Shown here: positions 33,103 through 42,296 of the stretch, in pieces
How positions within the stretch are numbered: position 1 is the first letter of the stretch
Layout: the number at the start of each line of letters is the position of its first letter
Assembly (NCBI GenBank): GCA_016212565.1
Contig: JACRFY010000125.1
Span: 1 to 49,150, forward strand
From: Magnetospirillum sp.
Lineage (GTDB): Bacteria > Pseudomonadota > Alphaproteobacteria > Rhodospirillales > Magnetospirillaceae
DNA: 49,150 nucleotides
Direction of reading: 5' to 3'
Translations under genes and position numbers: made by a program
Notes under the pieces: generated by a model
The model's database searches: none
Seen by the model: the letters and a program-made list of their open reading frames with translations, nothing else
Told to the model about the DNA's origin: nothing

Positions 33103-33137
33103 CACGCGGGCGAAGGGCCTCGTTGCGCCCGACCGCG

Positions 33138-33479
33138 CTATTTGGGCGGCGTCAGGCAGCCGATGGCATCGGTCGACATCCGCACCACCAGATCGCTCAT
33201 CTTGCGGGCTTCGTCGACATAGCCGTCCATGGCCTCGCGGGCGAGGCGCATCTGGAGGTCCATCATCTCGTTCGGCGACTGACACTGGCGCAGTTGTTCG
33301 GCGGCATGTTGGGTCACCTGCCACTGCGACTGCGCCAGAGAAATAAGGCGGCTGTTGACCTGGGTCCAGCCATCCATCATCCGCGCCGTCATCTGCATCA
33401 TGTCCCCGTTCAGCATCTTGGCCACGGCCATGTTCTCGCCGCCTCCAACCGCCTTCAACTCCGTTCTCCTCTCGCTCAT
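33138..33479 (-). CDS. phasin family protein
   Basis: MNGDMMQMTARMMDGWTQVNSRLISLAQSQWQVTQHAAEQLRQCQSPNEMMDLQMRLAREAMDGYVDEARKMSDLV, phasin_2-like (alternative start 33488). Confidence 0.75.
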   Translation of the reverse strand: MSERRTELKAVGGGENMAVAKMLNGDMMQMTARMMDGWTQVNSRLISLAQSQWQVTQHAAEQLRQCQSPNEMMDLQMRLAREAMDGYVDEARKMSDLVVRMSTDAIGCLTPPK

Positions 33480-33635
33480 CGACGACACTCCTTGCGATGA
33501 ATTTCAATGTCGAGAGCGTAGCGGAAAAGAAGAGGCATTCCGCCTGAGCAGGCGGCCTAGGCGGAAAGCGCGGGGACGAGCGGGAGGGATAGGACGCTTG
33601 GGGGAGGGCCGGACGGCCCCTCGCCGCCGGCGGGC

Positions 33636-33660
33636 GAAGCGGGCGGGAATCCCGCCCGTT
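33636..33660 (-). terminator. hairpin just after the cheZ stop
   Basis: cgggcgggaatcccgcccg inverted repeat adjacent to TGA at 33660-33662 (reverse). Confidence 0.55.
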
Positions 33661-34406
33661 CACCCGAACAGCTTGTCGATCTCGTCCTGGCTGATGCCCT
33701 TGTTTTCCAGCTGCGGGCCATTGAGCAGCTTGGACTCGTCGTCCCGGTGGTCGTCGGCGGCCCTGGGGATGATCTCGGCGATGTTGTCCGGGCCCCAGAT
33801 GTCGATCATGGCCATGATCCGGGCTTCCACGTACTTCAGCGTGCGGACCACCTTGGTGATGCGCTGACCGGTAATATCCTGGAAGTTGCAGGCCTCGTAG
33901 ACCGAAATGATGGTCTCGTTGATGTCTTCGGCGAGGCGATAGATGTAGTTGTCCGAGCCGTGCGACTGAATCTCCCGGGTCAGGTTCTCGATCTTCTCCG
34001 CAGCTTCGAGGATGGTCTCGGTGGCGCCTTCGGTCGAGGAGACGATGGCGTCCAGTTCGAAGGCCACCGCCATCAGCCGGTCGTCGTCGGAATCCGCCGG
34101 CTTCAGCGCGGCGATTTCGGTCTTGGTCTGCTCGATGCACACCGCCAGGGCGCGAAGCTCGGTCTTGAGCATCGACACTTCGGCCTGCTTTTGCTGCATC
34201 ACCTCCTCGGCGTCGGGGGCACCGGCGTTGGGCGACGGGACCTCTTCGCCCTTGGCCAGGGCGGTGAGGACGCGCAGTTCGCCCTTGATCTCGTTGAGGG
34301 CCCGCATCACCTCGGCGGGCGCCACGCCGGAGCCGGACTCGCCCTTCGAGGCCAGTTGCTTCATGCGCTGGATTTCGGCCGTAAACAATCTGCGATCGCT
34401 GCTCAT
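33660..34406 (-). CDS. cheZ: CheZ-like CheY-P phosphatase
   Basis: EACNFQDITGQRITKVVRTLKYVEARIMAMIDIWG; C-terminal ISQDEIDKLFG motif. Confidence 0.82.
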   Translation of the reverse strand: MSSDRRLFTAEIQRMKQLASKGESGSGVAPAEVMRALNEIKGELRVLTALAKGEEVPSPNAGAPDAEEVMQQKQAEVSMLKTELRALAVCIEQTKTEIAALKPADSDDDRLMAVAFELDAIVSSTEGATETILEAAEKIENLTREIQSHGSDNYIYRLAEDINETIISVYEACNFQDITGQRITKVVRTLKYVEARIMAMIDIWGPDNIAEIIPRAADDHRDDESKLLNGPQLENKGISQDEIDKLFG

Positions 34407-34834
34407 TGCCCGCCGTCCCCTTCCCTCGTCCCGCAGCCGACATTCCGCACCCACGGCCCGTACGACTTATCCACAACCATGATGTGGTCGGTCAACCAAT
34501 TCCGCAGAACGTCGACCACTTCATCCCCCAGCGCCCCATGATCCCCGCCTTGCCAGCGGGCGCGGATATCGCGGACGCGCGTTTCCAAAGCACGGTGAAG
34601 GGCGGCATGGGCGGCAAGGTGCGGATACCCCGCCTGGGCCATGATCGCTTCCTCGCGCTGAAAGTGGTGCTCGGTGTATTCGGCCAGAACGTTGACCACG
34701 CTGGCGACCACCTCCCGGCTCTGCCCGGTATCGCGGGCATCGTCGAGCTGGTTGAGCACGGTGATGAGGATGCGGTGATCGGAATCGAGCAGCGGATTGC
34801 CGACGCTCATGCCTTCGTCCCAAACCACACTCAT
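34403..34834 (-). CDS. bacteriohemerythrin-like protein
   Basis: MSVVWDEGMSVGNPLLDSDHRILITVLNQLDD...EYTEHHFQREEAIMAQAGYPHLAAHAALHRAL...NWLTDHIMVVDKSYG. Confidence 0.92.
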   Translation of the reverse strand: MSVVWDEGMSVGNPLLDSDHRILITVLNQLDDARDTGQSREVVASVVNVLAEYTEHHFQREEAIMAQAGYPHLAAHAALHRALETRVRDIRARWQGGDHGALGDEVVDVLRNWLTDHIMVVDKSYGPWVRNVGCGTREGDGGQ

Positions 34835-34964
34835 CAACGCCACCTTCTCCCTCCAAACAGTGGAATCAATACACCCTTCGACGCCTGCCTTACAAGCCGA
34901 GCGCGCGATTCGACTCTGTGCGGTGTATGCTAGACTGACGCGCGAAACGCAGGTGATCGGTGTG

Positions 34965-35972
34965 ATGCGGTTAAGAATCGCCACCTTCAATCTGGAGAGT
35001 TTGGACGACCACCCCCAGGCGGGAATCGATTTCGCCGACCGGCTGGCGGTGCTGCGTCCGCAATTGAGCCGCCTGCGCGCCGACATCCTGTGCTTCCAGG
35101 AGGTCAACGCCCACGCCGCCGCCAAGGGCGAACCCCGCCATCCCACCGGGCTCGACAAACTGCTGGCCGGCACCGCGGCGGCGGGGTTCCATCGCGTCGT
35201 GTCGTTGAGCCGCGGCGGCGTGCGCCCCGCCGACCGCCACAATCTGGTGATCCTGTCGCGGCTGCCGGTGCTCGAACACCGGCAGGTGTGGCACGACCTG
35301 GTGACGCCGCCCGCGTGGCGCCCCTCCACCGCCTGGCCGCAGCCGTCGGCCGCCGAGGCGGTCGAGTGGGACCGGCCGATCCTCCATGCCGTGCTCGATG
35401 CCGGGGCCGGCCGCCGCCTGCATCTCGTCGACGTTCACCTGCGGGCACCGCGCGCCGCCTGGCTGCCCGGTCAGAAGGAGGAGCACGGACGCTGGCAGAG
35501 CGTCGGCGGCTGGGCCGAGGGCTTTTTCCTCGCCGCGGTCAAGCGCGTCGGTCAGGCCCTGGAAGTGCGCCTGCTGGTCGAGCGCATCTTCGACGCCGAG
35601 CCCGAGGCGCTGATCGCCGTCTGCGGCGACTTCAACGCCGACGACCGCGAGGCCCCGGTGCGCACCATCCGCGGCGACGAGGAGGACACCGGCAACGGCC
35701 ACCTCGCCGCCCGCATGCTGGTGCCGGTCGAACGCTCGCTGCCCGACGACCGCCGTCATTCGGTGATCCATCACGGCCGTCGGCTGATGCTCGACCACAT
35801 CCTGGTGTCGCGGCCGCTGATGGGCTGGTTCATCGCCGCCGAGGTGCACAACGAGGCCCTCGGCGACGAGTTGGTCGCGCCGGCCACCGTCTTCGCCACC
35901 CCCGAGAGCTTCCACGCCCCCCTGGTCGCCGAGTTTGCCGTACCGCGGCCCCCTACGCCGTCTCGACCATGA
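34965..35972 (+). CDS. endonuclease/exonuclease/phosphatase family protein
   Basis: MRLRIATFNLESLDD...ADILCFQEVNAH...AVCGDFNADDREAPV...RLMLDHILVSR. Confidence 0.9.
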   Translation: MRLRIATFNLESLDDHPQAGIDFADRLAVLRPQLSRLRADILCFQEVNAHAAAKGEPRHPTGLDKLLAGTAAAGFHRVVSLSRGGVRPADRHNLVILSRLPVLEHRQVWHDLVTPPAWRPSTAWPQPSAAEAVEWDRPILHAVLDAGAGRRLHLVDVHLRAPRAAWLPGQKEEHGRWQSVGGWAEGFFLAAVKRVGQALEVRLLVERIFDAEPEALIAVCGDFNADDREAPVRTIRGDEEDTGNGHLAARMLVPVERSLPDDRRHSVIHHGRRLMLDHILVSRPLMGWFIAAEVHNEALGDELVAPATVFATPESFHAPLVAEFAVPRPPTPSRP

Positions 35973-36639
35973 CCAGCTCGACGTCGTCCGCGGCGGTCAG
36001 CGTCAGATCCGCCTCGCCCTCGACCGCCAGGCCCGCGCGCGGACCGACGGCGAGGCCGTTGACCGTCACCGTGCCGCGCGCCGCCACCAGATAGGCGCGA
36101 CGCCCGGTCAGGCGGTGAACCACCCGGTCGCCGGGATCGAGGGTCGCCCCCAGCACCCGCGCCTGCTGATGGAGGAACAGGCCGCCGTCGCCCGCGATGC
36201 CCGAGGCCAGCACCTCGACGGCGCCATGGCGGCGGGGAAACGGTTCCTGCGCCCAGCGCGGCGGGTGGCCGGTGCGGTCGGGGACGATCCAGATCTGGAA
36301 CAGGCGCACCAAAGCGGGGCCGCGGTTGGCTTCGCTGTGGCGGATGCCGGTGCCGGCGCTCATCACCTGCACCTGCCCGGCCTCGATCTCGCCGCGATTG
36401 CCGAGCGAATCCTCGTGGGTCAGCACCCCCTCGCGGACATAGGTGACGATCTCCATGTCGCGATGTCCGTGCAGCGGAAAGCCGGTGCCGGGAGCGATGG
36501 CGTCGTCGTTCCACACCCGCAGCGCGCCCAGCCCCATGCGCTCCGGATCGTGATAGTCGGAGAAGCTGAAATGGTAATGGGCGTCGAGCCAATCGTTGGC
36601 AAAGCGGCCCAGGCGGTCGAACGGGCGCAGATCGAGCAT
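35953..36639 (-). CDS. pirin-like (YhhW-type) protein
   Basis: MLDLRPFDRLGRFANDWLDAHYHFSFSDYHDPERMGLGALRVWNDDAIAPGTGFPLHGHRDMEIVTYV...EAGQVQVMSAGTGIRHSEAN. Confidence 0.93.
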   Translation of the reverse strand: MLDLRPFDRLGRFANDWLDAHYHFSFSDYHDPERMGLGALRVWNDDAIAPGTGFPLHGHRDMEIVTYVREGVLTHEDSLGNRGEIEAGQVQVMSAGTGIRHSEANRGPALVRLFQIWIVPDRTGHPPRWAQEPFPRRHGAVEVLASGIAGDGGLFLHQQARVLGATLDPGDRVVHRLTGRRAYLVAARGTVTVNGLAVGPRAGLAVEGEADLTLTAADDVELVMVETA

Positions 36640-36778
36640 GGCGGCCTCCTTGTCCTCACCCTTCATGTCGGGCGCTGCGACCGGTCGGGCAAGGGCAGAG
36701 CCGATCCCGCCCCTTCCCGCGCCTCTCCCGCTGCGCTATCCTATACGAACGAATGCAACCGGCGAATTGGAAGTCACC

Positions 36779-38377
36779 ATGATGCTTCCTGGCCCCTGCG
36801 GCCCGCGACCATCGACGCTCGCCGCCGCCGTCCTGCTTGCGGTGCTGGCGTGGACGGCGCCGGCGCCGGCCCGCGACCTGGTCTTCGGCCTGGAAAGCGG
36901 TGCCACCACCCTCGACCCGCACTTCCTCAACATCGCCCCCAACAACACCGCGCTGCGCCACATCTTCGAGCCGTTGATCGAGCGCGACGAGCGCCTGCGC
37001 CTGCATCCCGCCCTGGCGGCATCATGGCAGCGCCGCGACGACCTGACCTGGGAGTTCCGCATCCGCAGCGGCGTCAGCTTCCATGACGGCACGCCGTTCA
37101 CCGCCGCCGATGCCGCGGCCTCGCTCGACCGGGTGCGGCGCTCGGATTGGAGCGGCTCGTTCGCCAATTACGCCGCCACCATCGCCGAGGCGCGCGCCAC
37201 CGATCCCCAGACCCTGATCGTCGTCACCAAGGCGCCGGACACGCTGCTGCCCAATCGTCTGAGCAATCTGATGATGGTCAAGCAGTCGGCCCTCGGCCTG
37301 ACCCACGAGGCGTTCGACGGCAACACCGCCGCCATCGGCACCGGTCCCTACCGGCCGGTGGAGTGGGTGCGCGGCGAGCGCCTGACCCTGGAACTCGCCC
37401 GGACGCCGTGGCGCGAGGCGCCGCCGTGGCGCCGCCTGGTGATCCGCACCATCCCCGACGCCGCCAACCGTGTGGCGGCGCTGCTGCTCGGCGAGGTCAA
37501 CCTGATCGACCAGGTGCCGCCGGCCAAGCTCAACGAATTGGCGGCGCGCCGGACCGTCCGGCTGGCGGAGGCAACCTCGACGCGGCTGATCTTCCTCCAT
37601 CTCGACCAGGCCCGCGACAGCAGCCCGTTCGTCGCCGATGCCGAGGGCAAGGCGCTGGCCGCCAATCCGCTCAAGGACCTGCGGGTGCGGCGCGCGATCT
37701 CGAAGGCCATCGACCGCCCGGGGATCGTCGGCAACATCCTCTACGGACGGGCGGTGCCGGCCGGGCAATTGCTGCCCGAGGGCTATTTCGGCGTCAGCCC
37801 GACCCTCCAGCCCGAGGGGTTCGATCTCGGCGGCGCCCGCGCGCTGCTGGCCGCGGCGGGGTATCGCGGCGGCTTCAAGGCGACGCTGCACTGCCCGAGC
37901 GGCCGCTATCAGGGCGACGCCCAGATCTGCCAGGCGGTAGCGACCATGCTCAACCGGGCCGGCCTCCTCGTCACGCCGGTGACCATGCCGGTCTCCGCAT
38001 ACTTTCCCAAGCTGCTGAAACACGAGTTCAGCCTGATGCTGATGGGATGGGCGACGGTGACCGGCGAGGCGTCGTTCCCGTTGTCGACCCTCGTCGAAAG
38101 CGCCGATCCGGCCCGCGGCAGCGGCTCGTGGAATGCCGGGCGCTATGCCAATCCGGTCCTCGACGCGCTGATGGTCCGTGCCGTCGCCACCTTCGACGAA
38201 GCCGAACGGGCCCGCCTGCTGGCGCGGGCGATGGAGGTGGCGATGGAGGATCGCGCCATCGTCCCGCTGCACTTCCAAGTCAACACCTGGGCCACCGATA
38301 CCTCGATCCGCTACAGCGGCACGGTCGACGATCTGACCCTGGTGCGCTTCGTGACCCCGACCGCCGCGGTCGAGTGA
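36779..38377 (+). CDS. SBP_bac_5 family (oligopeptide-type) periplasmic substrate-binding protein
   Basis: Signal peptide; DLVFGLESGATTLDPHFLNIAPN...LTWEFRIRSGVSFHDGTPFTAAD...LKDLRVRRAISKAIDRPGIV; no permease or ATPase alongside. Confidence 0.9.
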   Translation: MMLPGPCGPRPSTLAAAVLLAVLAWTAPAPARDLVFGLESGATTLDPHFLNIAPNNTALRHIFEPLIERDERLRLHPALAASWQRRDDLTWEFRIRSGVSFHDGTPFTAADAAASLDRVRRSDWSGSFANYAATIAEARATDPQTLIVVTKAPDTLLPNRLSNLMMVKQSALGLTHEAFDGNTAAIGTGPYRPVEWVRGERLTLELARTPWREAPPWRRLVIRTIPDAANRVAALLLGEVNLIDQVPPAKLNELAARRTVRLAEATSTRLIFLHLDQARDSSPFVADAEGKALAANPLKDLRVRRAISKAIDRPGIVGNILYGRAVPAGQLLPEGYFGVSPTLQPEGFDLGGARALLAAAGYRGGFKATLHCPSGRYQGDAQICQAVATMLNRAGLLVTPVTMPVSAYFPKLLKHEFSLMLMGWATVTGEASFPLSTLVESADPARGSGSWNAGRYANPVLDALMVRAVATFDEAERARLLARAMEVAMEDRAIVPLHFQVNTWATDTSIRYSGTVDDLTLVRFVTPTAAVE

Positions 38378-38386
38378 TCCGCCGTC

Positions 38387-40645
38387 ATGTCCGCCGACGG
38401 CCGTCCCCCCAGCCGCAGCGACCCGACCGCCCTTCCCGGACTGCGCCGCATCGTCACCGGCGTCAATGTCGCGCTGCTGGTGGTCTTCGTCGCCCTGGTG
38501 CTGGTGACCGGCTACGGCCTGCGGCGCATCGAGACTCTGGCCATCCGGACCCGCGACGTCACCGTGCCCGAGGTTCTTTCCCAGCACCGCCAGGCGATCG
38601 TCGCCGGCGAGATGCTGCGGCTGGTGCCGGTGATCGCCAATCCCGCCCTGCCCGCACCCCAGCGCCGCGCCGCCCTGACCACGGCCCAGGGGCTGATCGC
38701 CGCCTTCGACGCCGTCCAGGAGGCCGCCGTCCTGCAACGGCTCGACGCCGTTCTGGCCGCCTTGCAGGATCTCTCCTATCACATCGACCTGCTGGCGCGG
38801 CTGCGCGGCGGCCTCGACGAGCGGGCGGCCCTGTACGATTGGCTCGACGAGGACTGGGCCTCCGCCGACGGGGCCTGGAGAGGCGATGCCGCGGCGGCGC
38901 CGCTGTCGCTGCGCTGGCTCGATGCCGAACTCCCGCGGGGGAAGCGCGCCCAGGCCCTGCGCCATCTTCGCGCCCTGCGCCTGACCGTGCACCGGATCGC
39001 CGCGGCCGCCGACGCGGCGACGCTCGCCGGTCTGCGCCGCTCGTTTGCCGCCGAGGAAGCGGCGTTGCGCACCCTGGCGCCGCAAGCGGCGCCGTGGCAG
39101 GCGTTCGACGCGCACGCCGCCCGCCTGTTCGACATTGCCGGCGAGGCGGTGACCTGCATCGACGCCATTGCCGCCGGCGCCATGCGGGTCGACCAGTCGC
39201 TCGACCATCTGACCGGGGGCTTCTCCGCCGAAGCGGCCGCCTCGGCCCGCGACGGCAGCGAGCGCATCGTCGCCCTGTCGACCCACACCTTCTGGACCCT
39301 GACCCTGATCTGGGCCCTGGCGGTGGCGGTGCTGGGGACGCTGATCTGGCTGGCCCGCCGCGACGTCGTCTCGCCGGTGCTGAAGATGATCGCCATGCTC
39401 GACGGCATCCGCCTCAACACCCCGCCGGTGACCCTGCCGCGCATCCGCTTCCGCGAACTGGAAGACCTCAAGCAGGCGGTGCTGATGTTCGCCGCGGCGC
39501 TGCAACAGGCCCGCGACCTGACCCGCGCCCTGCGCAGCAGCGAGGACCGCTACCGCGGGCTGGTCGACACCCAGCTCGATCTGGTGGCGCGAATGGACGG
39601 CGACGGCCGCTTCACCTTCGTCAACAACACCCTGGGCCGGCTGCTCGGCCGTCCGGCGGTCGAGCTGATCGGCGACCGCCGCTGGCCGGAGATCGTCGCC
39701 CCCGAGGACGCCGCCGCCGCCGAGGCGGTCCTGGCCGAGGCCCGCGACCCCGAACTGCTGCGGGCCACGGCGGAAAGCCGCATCGCCGCCGCCGACGGGA
39801 TCCGCTGGTACGCCTGGGAGATCTACGCCATCCCCGGCGACGAGGGTACGCCGCTGGAGATCCAGGCGGTCGGCCGCGACGTCACCGAGCGCCACCGGCG
39901 CGAGACCGATCTGCGCGCCACCCTCGACGAACTGAGCCGCTCGAACGCCGAGTTGGAGCGGTTCGCCTATGTCGCCTCGCACGACCTCAAGGAGCCGCTG
40001 CGCAGCATCGTCAGCTTCAGCCAGTTGCTGGAGCGGTCGTGCGGCGACAGCCTGGATCGGCAAGGCCGCGAGTATCTCGGCTTCGTCATCGACGGCGCGC
40101 GGCGGATGAATGCCTTGATCACCGACCTGCTCGCCTATGCCCGGGTGATGCGGCGCGAGATCGCCGTCGCGCCGGTGGACCTGGAGGCGGCCCTGTCCAC
40201 CGCCTGCGACAACCTGCGCGACCTGATCGACACCAACGGCGCCGTGATCCGCCACGACCCGCTGCCGGTGGTGGTGGGCAATGACATCCAGTTGATAGAG
40301 CTGCTGCAGAACCTGCTGTCCAACGCCCTCAAGTTCCACCGCCCCGACGCCGTCCCCACGGTCGAAATCCGCTGCCGGGCCGGCGAGGGAGTGTGGGACA
40401 TTGCCGTGATCGACAACGGCATCGGCATCGAGCGGCAGTACTTCGACAGCATCTTCGAGATCTACCGCCGCCTGCACCGCGAGAACTATCCGGGAACAGG
40501 GATCGGCCTGGCCCTGTGCAAGCGCATCGTCGAAAGCCATCACGGCCGCATCCGCGTCGAATCGCAACCCGGCCAGGGCGCCACCTTCATCGTGACGTTG
40601 CCGGCCGGCGCCACAGGGTTGGCGGGCGACGGGGGAATGTTATAG
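38387..40645 (+). CDS. PAS-domain sensor histidine kinase with TorS-like helical periplasmic domain
   Basis: TM near residue 30 and TM before IWLARRDVVSP; PAS DRYRGLVDTQLDLVARMDGDGRFTFVNNT; HisKA LERFAYVASHDLKEPLRSIVSF; HATPase IDNGIGIERQYFDSIFEIYRRL. Confidence 0.92.
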   Translation: MSADGRPPSRSDPTALPGLRRIVTGVNVALLVVFVALVLVTGYGLRRIETLAIRTRDVTVPEVLSQHRQAIVAGEMLRLVPVIANPALPAPQRRAALTTAQGLIAAFDAVQEAAVLQRLDAVLAALQDLSYHIDLLARLRGGLDERAALYDWLDEDWASADGAWRGDAAAAPLSLRWLDAELPRGKRAQALRHLRALRLTVHRIAAAADAATLAGLRRSFAAEEAALRTLAPQAAPWQAFDAHAARLFDIAGEAVTCIDAIAAGAMRVDQSLDHLTGGFSAEAAASARDGSERIVALSTHTFWTLTLIWALAVAVLGTLIWLARRDVVSPVLKMIAMLDGIRLNTPPVTLPRIRFRELEDLKQAVLMFAAALQQARDLTRALRSSEDRYRGLVDTQLDLVARMDGDGRFTFVNNTLGRLLGRPAVELIGDRRWPEIVAPEDAAAAEAVLAEARDPELLRATAESRIAAADGIRWYAWEIYAIPGDEGTPLEIQAVGRDVTERHRRETDLRATLDELSRSNAELERFAYVASHDLKEPLRSIVSFSQLLERSCGDSLDRQGREYLGFVIDGARRMNALITDLLAYARVMRREIAVAPVDLEAALSTACDNLRDLIDTNGAVIRHDPLPVVVGNDIQLIELLQNLLSNALKFHRPDAVPTVEIRCRAGEGVWDIAVIDNGIGIERQYFDSIFEIYRRLHRENYPGTGIGLALCKRIVESHHGRIRVESQPGQGATFIVTLPAGATGLAGDGGML

Positions 40646-40652
40646 TGGGGCG

Positions 40653-41822
40653 ATGACGGTGATCGTTTCCCAATGGATCGACGGCCTGGTCGCCGAGGGT
40701 CCCTTCCCGCCCCGACGGACGCTGATCTATCGCGTCGTGTTGTCGGTGGCCATCGTCGTCGCGACGGGGATCGCCATCATCAACACCGTCCCCGATTTCT
40801 GGGCCGACCAAACCTGGCTGGTGGCGCTGGTCGAGGACGCGGCGCTGGCGCTGATGGCCTTCGACTATGCAATCCGCATCCACGTCGCCTATCTCCGCCG
40901 TACCGAGGGCGAGACGTGGTATGCGGCGATCCTCAACTACCTGCTGTCGCCCTATGGGGTGTTCGACTTCCTCGCCGTGGTGCCGTTCCTGGCCGGCGAG
41001 GCGCTGGGAATGCCGGCCGACGGCGAAACGGTGTTCGGCATCGTCCGCTTCCTCAAGCTGGCCCGCTACTCGCCGGCCCTCGAAACCCTGGGCAGCGTGG
41101 TTTTGACCGAGATCCGCCCGCTGGCCTCGGCGATCTTCATCATGATCCTGCTGGCGGTGTCGGCGTCGACGATGCTTTATTTCACCGAGCGCCTCGTCAA
41201 TCCCGGCTTCGCCAGCGTGCCGCACGCGCTGTGGTGGGCGATCGTCACCCTGGGCACGGTCGGCTATGGCGACGTGGTGCCGATCACGCCGCTGGGCAAG
41301 ATGCTCGGCGCGGTGGTGGCGGTGTTGGGACTGTGCATGTTCGCCCTGCCGGCCTCGATCCTCGCTTCGGGCTTCGCCGAGGAGATGCGCCGCCAAAGCT
41401 TCGTCTCCACCTGGCATCTGGTGGCCAAGGTGCCGTTCTTCGCCCGCCTCCAGGCCAGCCAGATCGCCGAGATCGCCTCGTTGCTGAAGCTGTTCCGCGC
41501 CATCCGCGGCGAGGTGATCGTCCGCGAGGGCGATCCCGGCGAGAGCATGTACTTCATCGTCAACGGCCGCGTCGAAGTGAAGGGCCGCTTCGGCACCTTC
41601 GTCCTCGAAGCCGGCGACTTCTTCGGCGAGATCGCCCTCATCGAGCAATGCGCCCGCACCGCCACCGTCCGGGCGCTGGGCCGCTGCCAGTTGCTGGTCC
41701 TCGACGCCCGCGACTTCCATCGCTTCGTCGCCGGCTATCCCAACCTGCTGGAAGAAATCTGGGAGACCGCCCGCCAGCGCCACGCCCAGGCCACCGAGGC
41801 CGAACCGGTGACGCCGCCATGA
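40653..41822 (+). CDS. cyclic-nucleotide-gated potassium channel (6TM + CNBD, MlotiK1-like)
   Basis: Filter TLGTVGYGD; weak S4 RFLKLARYSPALETL; CNBD EGDPGESMYFIVNGRVEVKGRFGTFVLEAGDFFGEIALIEQCARTATV. Confidence 0.94.
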   Translation: MTVIVSQWIDGLVAEGPFPPRRTLIYRVVLSVAIVVATGIAIINTVPDFWADQTWLVALVEDAALALMAFDYAIRIHVAYLRRTEGETWYAAILNYLLSPYGVFDFLAVVPFLAGEALGMPADGETVFGIVRFLKLARYSPALETLGSVVLTEIRPLASAIFIMILLAVSASTMLYFTERLVNPGFASVPHALWWAIVTLGTVGYGDVVPITPLGKMLGAVVAVLGLCMFALPASILASGFAEEMRRQSFVSTWHLVAKVPFFARLQASQIAEIASLLKLFRAIRGEVIVREGDPGESMYFIVNGRVEVKGRFGTFVLEAGDFFGEIALIEQCARTATVRALGRCQLLVLDARDFHRFVAGYPNLLEEIWETARQRHAQATEAEPVTPP

Positions 41823-42163
41823 GCGAAGCGAAACTGAAGGCGCGTCTCCTGGTCCAGGCGGCGTTGCGGATGTGCTCGATGCAGGCCATCCCGGCGGTGG
41901 TGGCGCGCCACGGCGACGACGACGCCGGCACCATCTGCGTGCGCATCGACCGCGGCCGGGGAATCGGCTGCGACGTCTACACCCAGACCCGCGACCGCGA
42001 CGGCCGCCTCGCCTGGCTGCGCGCCACCGGCCCCGAACCGGTGCCCGAGTCGCGGGCCGATGCGCTGATCGCCAAGGCCCGCGACGTCGACGGCGATCTG
42101 TGGGTGGTCGAGATCGAAGACCCCCAGGGCCGCCTGCCCTTCACCGAGCCGATCGTCGGCTAA
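41819..42163 (+). CDS. DUF1491-like small protein
   Basis: MSEAKLKARLLVQAALRMCSMQAIPAVVARHGDDDAGTICVRIDR...; ATGA overlap with channel stop. Confidence 0.7.
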   Translation: MSEAKLKARLLVQAALRMCSMQAIPAVVARHGDDDAGTICVRIDRGRGIGCDVYTQTRDRDGRLAWLRATGPEPVPESRADALIAKARDVDGDLWVVEIEDPQGRLPFTEPIVG

Positions 42164-42197
42164 AGCGTGATGCCCGAAATGGGCATCACGCTTTAGC
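42163..42197. terminator. bidirectional hairpin terminator
   Basis: taaagcgtgatgccc gaaat gggcatcacgcttta immediately after the DUF1491 stop. Confidence 0.85.
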
Positions 42198-42296
42198 CAT
42201 TGGTGTATTGCCCTCGCCGGGCGCGGCCCTCCGGCCGCTTGGCCGCTCGCTCAATGCTCGCCAAAGCACCGAGTTGCATGTTTGGGACTCGACGAT

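Noticed and set aside
34466-34476. Consensus DnaA box TTATCCACA
   Set aside because: Single 9-mer inside the hemerythrin coding sequence, no cluster or AT-rich unwinding element nearby; chance match is plausible
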